DNA of 64,000 nt, from positions 392,501-456,500 of the forward strand of contig NZ_AFOY02000008.1 in NCBI RefSeq assembly GCF_000217955.3. The letters are read 5' to 3'. Below the pieces are notes generated by a model, which was given only the letters and a program-made list of their open reading frames with translations, was not told where the DNA came from and made no database searches. The DNA is from Pseudomonas fluorescens HK44. Its GTDB lineage: Bacteria; Pseudomonadota; Gammaproteobacteria; Pseudomonadales; Pseudomonadaceae. A program made the translations under genes and the position numbers. Each line of letters begins with the position of its first letter. Position 1 is the first letter of the stretch. Positions 57,847-64,000 of the stretch are shown one piece after another.

Positions 57847-59571
57847 GTGGAGCTTTTATCTGGCGGTGAGATGCTCGTCCGCTTTTTGCGTGACGAAGGC
57901 GTCAAATATATCTACGGGTACCCGGGTGGTGCTCTCCTTCATGTATACGATGCCCTGTTCAAAGAACCGGAAGTGACCCACATCCTGGTTCGTCATGAGC
58001 AGGCTGCGACCCATATGGCTGACGGCTATGCCCGTGCTACCGGTAAAGCCGGTGTGGTACTGGTGACCTCCGGCCCGGGCGCAACCAACGCCATCACCGG
58101 TATTGCCACGGCCTACATGGACTCCATTCCGATGGTGATCATTTCCGGCCAGGTGCCTAGCACCATGGTAGGCACCGATGCGTTCCAGGAAACCGACATG
58201 ATCGGTATCTCCCGGCCAATCGTGAAGCACAGCTTCATGATCAAGCACGCGTCGGAAATCCCGGAAGTCATGAAGAAAGCGTTCTACCTGGCGCAATCCG
58301 GTCGTCCTGGTCCTGTCGTTGTCGATATCCCGAAAGACATGACCAACCCGGCCGAAAAATTCGAATACGTCTTCCCGAAAAAAGCCAAGCTGCGTTCCTA
58401 CAGCCCGGCGGTTCGCGGTCACTCCGGGCAAATCCGCAAGGCAGCAGAAATGCTTCTGGCGGCCAAGCGTCCCGTGCTGTATTCAGGCGGCGGCGTGATC
58501 CTCGGCGGTGGCTCCGCGCCGCTGACCGAGCTGGCGCAAATGCTCAACCTGCCAGTGACCAATACCCTGATGGGGCTGGGTGCCTACCCTGGCACCGACC
58601 GTCAGTTCATCGGAATGCTGGGCATGCACGGTAGCTACACCGCTAACCTGGCCATGCACCATGCTGACGTGATTCTTGCTGTCGGCGCGCGTTTCGATGA
58701 CCGCGTGATCAACGGTCCGGCCAAGTTCTGTCCGAATGCCAAGATCATTCACATCGACATCGACCCGGCTTCGATTTCCAAGACCATCAAGGCAGACGTG
58801 CCTATCGTTGGCCCGGTTGAGAGCGTCCTGACCGAAATGGTCGCGATCCTCAAGGAAATCGGCGAGACCCCGAACAAAGAGTCCGTTGCCAGCTGGTGGA
58901 AGCAAGTTGACGAGTGGCGCGGCGATCGCGGTCTGTTCCCTTATGAAAGGGGCGACGGCAGCGTCATCAAGCCGCAAACCGTGATCGAAACCCTCTGCGA
59001 AGTGACCAAGGGCGATGCCTACGTGACTTCCGACGTGGGTCAGCACCAGATGTTCGCGGCGCAGTACTACCGGTTCAACAAGCCGAACCGCTGGATCAAC
59101 TCCGGTGGTCTGGGCACGATGGGCTTCGGTTTCCCGGCGGCCATGGGCGTCAAGCTGAGTTTCCCTGATGCTGACGTCGCCTGCGTAACGGGCGAGGGCA
59201 GTATCCAGATGAACATTCAGGAGCTGTCGACCTGCCTGCAGTACGGTTTGCCTGTGAAAATCGTCAACCTGAACAACGGCGTGCTGGGGATGGTTCGTCA
59301 GTGGCAGGACATGAGCTACGGCAGCCGTCACTCGCACTCTTATATGGAATCGCTGCCTGACTTCGTCAAGCTGGCCGAAGCCTATGGTCACGTGGGCATT
59401 CGCATCACTGATCTGAAGGATTTGAAGCCGAAGATGGAAGAAGCCTTCGCCATGAAGGATCGCCTGGTGTTCCTTGATATCCAGGTCGACACCAGCGAGC
59501 ACGTCTACCCGATGCAGATCAAAGACGGCTCCATGCGCGATATGTGGCTGAGCAAGACGGAGCGTACTTAA
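57847..59571 (+). CDS. ilvI: Acetolactate synthase large subunit
   Basis: First common step of branched-chain amino acid synthesis: joins two pyruvates, or pyruvate and ketobutyrate, with TPP, FAD and Mg. 574 residues from GTG 57847 ([19 protein letters not shown]), which has an AGAGGTG ribosome site and matches other Pseudomonas; 13 codons further up are ignored. Catalytic Glu in [20 protein letters not shown] motif [29 protein letters not shown] (trimmed: [12 protein letters not shown]). Followed by ilvH after two bases. Confidence 0.97.
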   Translation: MELLSGGEMLVRFLRDEGVKYIYGYPGGALLHVYDALFKEPEVTHILVRHEQAATHMADGYARATGKAGVVLVTSGPGATNAITGIATAYMDSIPMVIISGQVPSTMVGTDAFQETDMIGISRPIVKHSFMIKHASEIPEVMKKAFYLAQSGRPGPVVVDIPKDMTNPAEKFEYVFPKKAKLRSYSPAVRGHSGQIRKAAEMLLAAKRPVLYSGGGVILGGGSAPLTELAQMLNLPVTNTLMGLGAYPGTDRQFIGMLGMHGSYTANLAMHHADVILAVGARFDDRVINGPAKFCPNAKIIHIDIDPASISKTIKADVPIVGPVESVLTEMVAILKEIGETPNKESVASWWKQVDEWRGDRGLFPYERGDGSVIKPQTVIETLCEVTKGDAYVTSDVGQHQMFAAQYYRFNKPNRWINSGGLGTMGFGFPAAMGVKLSFPDADVACVTGEGSIQMNIQELSTCLQYGLPVKIVNLNNGVLGMVRQWQDMSYGSRHSHSYMESLPDFVKLAEAYGHVGIRITDLKDLKPKMEEAFAMKDRLVFLDIQVDTSEHVYPMQIKDGSMRDMWLSKTERT

Positions 59572-59573
59572 TC

Positions 59574-60065
59574 ATGCGGCACATTATCTCCTTGCTTCTG
59601 GAAAACGAACCGGGCGCTCTGTCTCGTGTAGTGGGTCTGTTCTCGCAGCGTAACTACAACATCGAAAGCCTGACTGTGGCACCGACCGAAGACCCGACCC
59701 TGTCGCGTCTGACGCTGACCACTGTTGGCCACGATGAAATCATCGAGCAGATCACCAAGAACCTGAACAAGCTGATCGAAGTGGTCAAGCTGGTCGACCT
59801 GTCGGAAAGCGCTCATATCGAGCGTGAACTGATGCTGGTCAAGGTCAAGGCCACCGGCGCCCAGCGCGCCGAGATCAAACGCACTACCGATATTTATCGT
59901 GGACAGATCGTCGATGTCAGTGCCAGCGTGTATACCGTTCAACTGACCGGTACCAGCGACAAGCTCGACAGTTTCATTCAGTCGATCGGCACTGCCTCGA
60001 TTCTGGAAACCGTACGCAGTGGCGTCACCGGGATTGCCCGTGGCGACAAAGTACTCAGCATCTAA
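59574..60065 (+). CDS. ilvH: Acetolactate synthase small (regulatory) subunit
   Basis: 163 residues: N-terminal ACT domain (RHIISLLLENEPGALSRVVG) with valine-binding Gly/Asn segment RNYNIESL, and a C-terminal ACT-like domain. Gives valine feedback inhibition. Real start is the ATG two bases after the ilvI stop, not the longer in-frame start inside ilvI. Confidence 0.97.
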   Translation: MRHIISLLLENEPGALSRVVGLFSQRNYNIESLTVAPTEDPTLSRLTLTTVGHDEIIEQITKNLNKLIEVVKLVDLSESAHIERELMLVKVKATGAQRAEIKRTTDIYRGQIVDVSASVYTVQLTGTSDKLDSFIQSIGTASILETVRSGVTGIARGDKVLSI

Positions 60066-60104
60066 ACCAAATTAGCGAATGGCCTGAACGGCCTGGATAT
60101 ATAG

Positions 60105-61130
<1,026 letters not shown>

Positions 61131-61147
61131 GTCACGGGTTTGTACAG

Positions 61148-61173
61148 AAAACGCGGCTTAGGCCGCGTTTTTT
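61148..61173 (+). terminator. Terminator of the ilv operon
   Basis: AAAACGCGGC-TTAG-GCCGCGTTTT followed by T's, 18 bases after the ilvC stop; symmetrical A/T flanks make it bidirectional in principle. Confidence 0.92.
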
Positions 61174-61274
61174 CGTTTGAGTGGTCGGTTCTGGTATAAA
61201 GCTGCATCATTTGCGGCCGAACCGTTGTCGCAGACACCTGTCGAAACTTTCCACACCGTTGCAAGGTAATGTCC

Positions 61275-62132
61275 ATGAGCGAACGTCCCGAAGAGCCAAA
61301 CCAGGCCTCTGACGCCGAAAGCCTGCTACCCATCGATGAGCATGTCGAAGAAGGGCATGACGCTGAAGGCCGTAAAGTCCGGCATCGTGGTATCTATCTT
61401 CTGCCGAATCTGTTCACCACTGCGAACCTGTTCGCAGGGTTCTATTCCATCATCAACTCGATGAGCGCTCAGAGCGCCTTGAGTGCCGGTGATGCTGCAA
61501 GCGCGAGCAAGTATTTTGCTTTCGCGGCGATCGCTATTTTCGTCGCCATGGTCCTCGACGGCCTTGATGGCCGGGTTGCGCGCATGACCAATACCCAAAG
61601 CGCCTTCGGTGCCGAGTACGACTCGCTGTCGGACATGGTTGCCTTTGGTGTCGCGCCGGCGTTGCTGGCATTTGGCTGGGCGCTTGGGGATATGGGCAAG
61701 GTTGGCTGGATGGTTGCCTTCATCTATGTCGCGGGCGCAGCATTGCGTCTGGCGCGCTTCAATACTCAGGTCGGCACTGCAGACAAGCGCTATTTCATCG
61801 GTCTGGCCAGTCCGGCAGCGGCGGGTGTGGTTGCAGGTATTGTCTGGGCATTCAGCGATTACGGGATTCAAGGCTCCAAGATGTCCTTCCTGGTTGCGCT
61901 GATGGTTGCAGCCGCCGGGATGCTGATGGTCAGCAACATCAAGTACAACAGCTTCAAGGAGCTGGACTTGAAAGGCCGCGTACCTTTCGTGGCGATCCTG
62001 GCTGTGGTGCTGGTGTTTGCAGTGGTCTTCAGCGATCCACCTCGCATTTTGCTGCTGGTTTTCCTCGCCTATGCAGCTTCTGGCCCGGTGCAGTACCTGT
62101 TGCGTCTTCGCCGGCACAAAAACGCCGAGTGA
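61275..62132 (+). CDS. pssA: CDP-diacylglycerol--serine O-phosphatidyltransferase
   Basis: 285 residues, membrane CDP-alcohol phosphotransferase making phosphatidylserine. Signature DGLDGRVARMTN...GAEYDSLSD (DG-x2-AR-x8-G-x3-D-x3-D) near residues 97-120; about eight membrane helices. Of the two ATGs (61269, 61275) I take the second because AAGG then sits eight bases before it. Different from the cytosolic E. coli-type PssA. Confidence 0.93.
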   Translation: MSERPEEPNQASDAESLLPIDEHVEEGHDAEGRKVRHRGIYLLPNLFTTANLFAGFYSIINSMSAQSALSAGDAASASKYFAFAAIAIFVAMVLDGLDGRVARMTNTQSAFGAEYDSLSDMVAFGVAPALLAFGWALGDMGKVGWMVAFIYVAGAALRLARFNTQVGTADKRYFIGLASPAAAGVVAGIVWAFSDYGIQGSKMSFLVALMVAAAGMLMVSNIKYNSFKELDLKGRVPFVAILAVVLVFAVVFSDPPRILLLVFLAYAASGPVQYLLRLRRHKNAE

Positions 62133-62195
62133 TGTAATTTCCCCCATACTCCGCAGTCTATTGGTGCATCTGTCCTCCAATTCTGCGGAGTTGCC

Positions 62196-63209
62196 ATGTT
62201 ATTCAAGTTTCCCAAGTCGTCCGACTGTCATGAGTCGGATGTCACGCCTGAGTCTTTCTATCTCACTCGTCGCAGTGTGCTTGGTGGGGCTATCGCCGGT
62301 ATGGCGGTCAGCGGCCTGCCACGATGGGCCAGCGCCGATAACGCGGCTCGGCACGCGGATGTCGAGCCGGGCAAGGCGCCTTCCTGGTTTTCCGAAAAAC
62401 TCCCTGCAACCAAATGGGAGGCGGTTACCGTCAAGGATGAGGCGATCACGCCGTTCAAGGACGCGACTCACTACAACAACTTCTATGAGTTTGGTACTGA
62501 CAAGGGCGATCCCGCGCAAAACGCTGGCGCGCTGAAAACCGAGCCGTGGTCTGTGGTTGTCGATGGTGAGGTGAGTAAACCAGGGCGTTATGCGCTGGAG
62601 GACTTCATGAAGCCGTATCAGTTGGAGGAGCGCATCTATCGCCTGCGTTGCGTAGAAGCCTGGTCGATGGTGATTCCGTGGCTCGGCTTTCCCATCTCGG
62701 CACTGCTCGGTCAGGTCGAGCCGACCTCCAAGGCCAAATACATTCGTTTTGAAACCTTGCAGGATCCCAAGACTATGCCGGGGCAGCGCTCTGGTTTTGC
62801 CTTGATCGACTGGCCTTATGTAGAAGGGCTGCGTCTGGATGAGGCGATGAATCCATTGGCGATTCTTGCGGTTGGCATGTATGGCCGTGAGCTGCCCAAC
62901 CAGAACGGCGCTCCGTTGCGTTTGGTGGTGCCTTGGAAATACGGGTTCAAGAGCGTCAAATCCATCGTGCGTATCAGTCTGGTCAGCGAGCAGCCGAAAA
63001 CCACCTGGCAGAGCATCGCGTCCGATGAGTATGGCTTTTACGCGAACGTGAACCCGACGGTTGATCATCCGCGTTGGACTCAGGCCAGGGAGCGGCGCCT
63101 GCCGAGCGGGCTGTTCAGGCCTAATGTACGTGAAACACAGATGTTCAATGGCTACGCAGATGAAATCGCGTCTCTCTATACAGGCCTCGATCTGCGGAAG
63201 AATTACTGA
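62196..63209 (+). CDS. msrP: Protein-methionine-sulfoxide reductase catalytic subunit MsrP
   Basis: 337 residues, periplasmic molybdopterin enzyme repairing oxidised methionines. Tat signal [12 protein letters not shown] near residue 25-37, sulfite-oxidase fold with the Mo-ligand Cys in LRCVEAWSM near residue 155. Stop overlaps msrQ start by one base. Confidence 0.96.
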   Translation: MLFKFPKSSDCHESDVTPESFYLTRRSVLGGAIAGMAVSGLPRWASADNAARHADVEPGKAPSWFSEKLPATKWEAVTVKDEAITPFKDATHYNNFYEFGTDKGDPAQNAGALKTEPWSVVVDGEVSKPGRYALEDFMKPYQLEERIYRLRCVEAWSMVIPWLGFPISALLGQVEPTSKAKYIRFETLQDPKTMPGQRSGFALIDWPYVEGLRLDEAMNPLAILAVGMYGRELPNQNGAPLRLVVPWKYGFKSVKSIVRISLVSEQPKTTWQSIASDEYGFYANVNPTVDHPRWTQARERRLPSGLFRPNVRETQMFNGYADEIASLYTGLDLRKNY

Positions 63210-63829
63210 TGCGTTTTCCAGCGTGGCGCATTAGCGTCTTTATAGTTGCAGTGGTGTGGCCGTTCCTCTGGCTGTATGAAGCCTGGAGTTTTGCCTTGGG
63301 GCCGGATCCCGGAAAAGTACTGGTTGATCGACTGGGGTTGGGGGCGCTGGTCCTGCTATTGATCACCTTGAGCATGACGCCGATACAGAGGTCGACAGGA
63401 TGGGCAGGGTGGATTGCCGTTCGGCGGCAGCTCGGGTTGTGGTGCTTTGCTTATGTTGTCCTGCATTTGAGTGCCTATCTGGTTTTTATCCTTGGTCTTG
63501 ATTGGTCTCAGTTGGGGATAGAGCTAAGCAAGCGGCCGTACATTATTGTCGGCAGTCTGGGATTCCTTGGTCTTCTGGCGCTGGCGGTTACGTCCAATCG
63601 TTATAGTCAGCGACGGCTGGGTGTCCGTTGGAAAAAGTTGCATCGCTTGGTCTATGTGATTCTTGGCCTTGGATTGCTGCATATGCTTTGGATAGTTCGG
63701 GCAGATCTAAAGGAGTGGGCGATCTATGCATTTATAGGCGCACTGCTGTTAGTGCTGCGAGCACCGTCTCTAATGCGCAGAATCCCTCGCTTGACGACCA
63801 GAAAAGCACCTTCTGCAACAAAAGCGTAA
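63209..63829 (+). CDS. msrQ: Protein-methionine-sulfoxide reductase heme-binding subunit MsrQ
   Basis: 206 residues, ferric-reductase-like membrane protein with about six helices and conserved His residues for b-heme ([26 protein letters not shown]). Passes electrons from the quinone pool or flavin reductase to MsrP. Confidence 0.94.
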   Translation: MRFPAWRISVFIVAVVWPFLWLYEAWSFALGPDPGKVLVDRLGLGALVLLLITLSMTPIQRSTGWAGWIAVRRQLGLWCFAYVVLHLSAYLVFILGLDWSQLGIELSKRPYIIVGSLGFLGLLALAVTSNRYSQRRLGVRWKKLHRLVYVILGLGLLHMLWIVRADLKEWAIYAFIGALLLVLRAPSLMRRIPRLTTRKAPSATKA

Positions 63830-63836
63830 TTAACCC

Positions 63837-63864
63837 TTGACGGCAGATTCTGGAAGTCTATAAT
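63837..63864 (+). promoter_or_regulatory. Strong stable-RNA-type promoter, probably of an rRNA operon beyond the right edge
   Basis: TTGACG (63837-63842), 16-base spacer, TATAAT (63859-63864), AT-rich upstream DNA (AAAGCGTAATTAA) and a GC-rich discriminator TCGCCCC. No gene follows in the remaining 136 bases. In other Pseudomonas msrPQ is followed by a 16S-23S-5S operon, so this is probably its P1 and leader. Confidence 0.75.
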
Positions 63865-64000
63865 TCGCCCCACTTCCGGCGCAGTCGAAACGTAAAACTC
63901 CTTGGTAAACAATGAGTTGCGTAGTTTTCGACAGCGGTTACGCTTCAGTTCATCGAAGCCTGAAGGAGTTGGTAAGGCAGTGTGTTTTCGCCTTGTTAAC

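Overview
The window is a Pseudomonas chromosome segment, most likely from the P. fluorescens group. The gene sets and order (pilS-bamD-rluD-pgeF-clpB; pilA/pilBCD-coaE-yacG; cbrA-cbrB-crcZ-pcnB-folK-panBCD-pgi-acsA; phuTUVW-prrF; ilvI-ilvH-ilvC-pssA-msrPQ ending at an rRNA-type promoter) match, from memory, blocks of the P. aeruginosa PAO1 map around PA4525-PA4546 and PA4690-PA4739. Codon use, high GC and dispersed 'GAGCAAGCTTGCTC'-type REP repeats fit as well. No plasmid, phage, IS or CRISPR signature was seen.

Layout. 1-7645: 5' part of pilS (runs off the left edge), a small PP0621-family gene, bamD, then rluD-pgeF-clpB (clpB behind a good sigma-32 promoter) and a tRNA cluster (Asn, Pro, Lys, Pro). 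7721-9958: ndh, a DUF3094 gene and a DUF1780 gene. 10209-16403: an accessory block for uptake of benzoate-like aromatic acids (benK-type MFS carrier, benE, OprD-family porin, a very short chemoreceptor, a DUF2790 protein, a LysR regulator) with no catabolic genes. 16469-22758: ECF-type permease, small genes, yacG, coaE, pilD-pilC-pilB and divergent pilA with a sigma-54 promoter. 23036-29055: BON-domain protein, DUF2845, a DUF748/AsmA-like giant, an rRNA-methyltransferase-like protein, an MpaB-family oxygenase. 29127-37549: acsA, pgi, panD, panC-panB, folK, pcnB. 37688-42825: the non-coding RNA CrcZ and the CbrA/CbrB system that drives it. 42903-46978: gluQ, dksA, an aminotransferase, sfsA, a Rieske protein. 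47164-50867: heme import genes phuTUVW and one copy of the iron-responsive sRNA PrrF. 50968-57447: TfoX-C protein, pentapeptide protein, a phosphotransferase/kinase fusion, mrcB, a TPR lipoprotein, YqcC and DUF4124 proteins. 57847-63829: ilvI-ilvH-ilvC, pssA, msrP-msrQ. The right edge holds a strong promoter of rRNA type.

How the parts work together. The most coherent theme is carbon catabolite control: CbrA (transporter-like sensor kinase), CbrB (sigma-54 activator), a CbrB-type palindrome, a sigma-54 promoter and the A-rich CrcZ RNA lie in a row. In the same window the benK-type carrier and the porin both have uninterrupted A-R-N repeats (the Hfq/Crc binding pattern) over their ribosome binding sites, so the aromatic-acid uptake block looks like a direct target of the Hfq/Crc-CrcZ switch. 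The second theme is iron: phuTUVW behind a Fur-box-like site, next to a single prrF gene with its own Fur box. The third is type IV pili: PilS at one end, and PilA with a sigma-54 promoter plus PilB, PilC and PilD in the middle.

All assignments come from reading the sequence and from recalled family knowledge; no database search was run.
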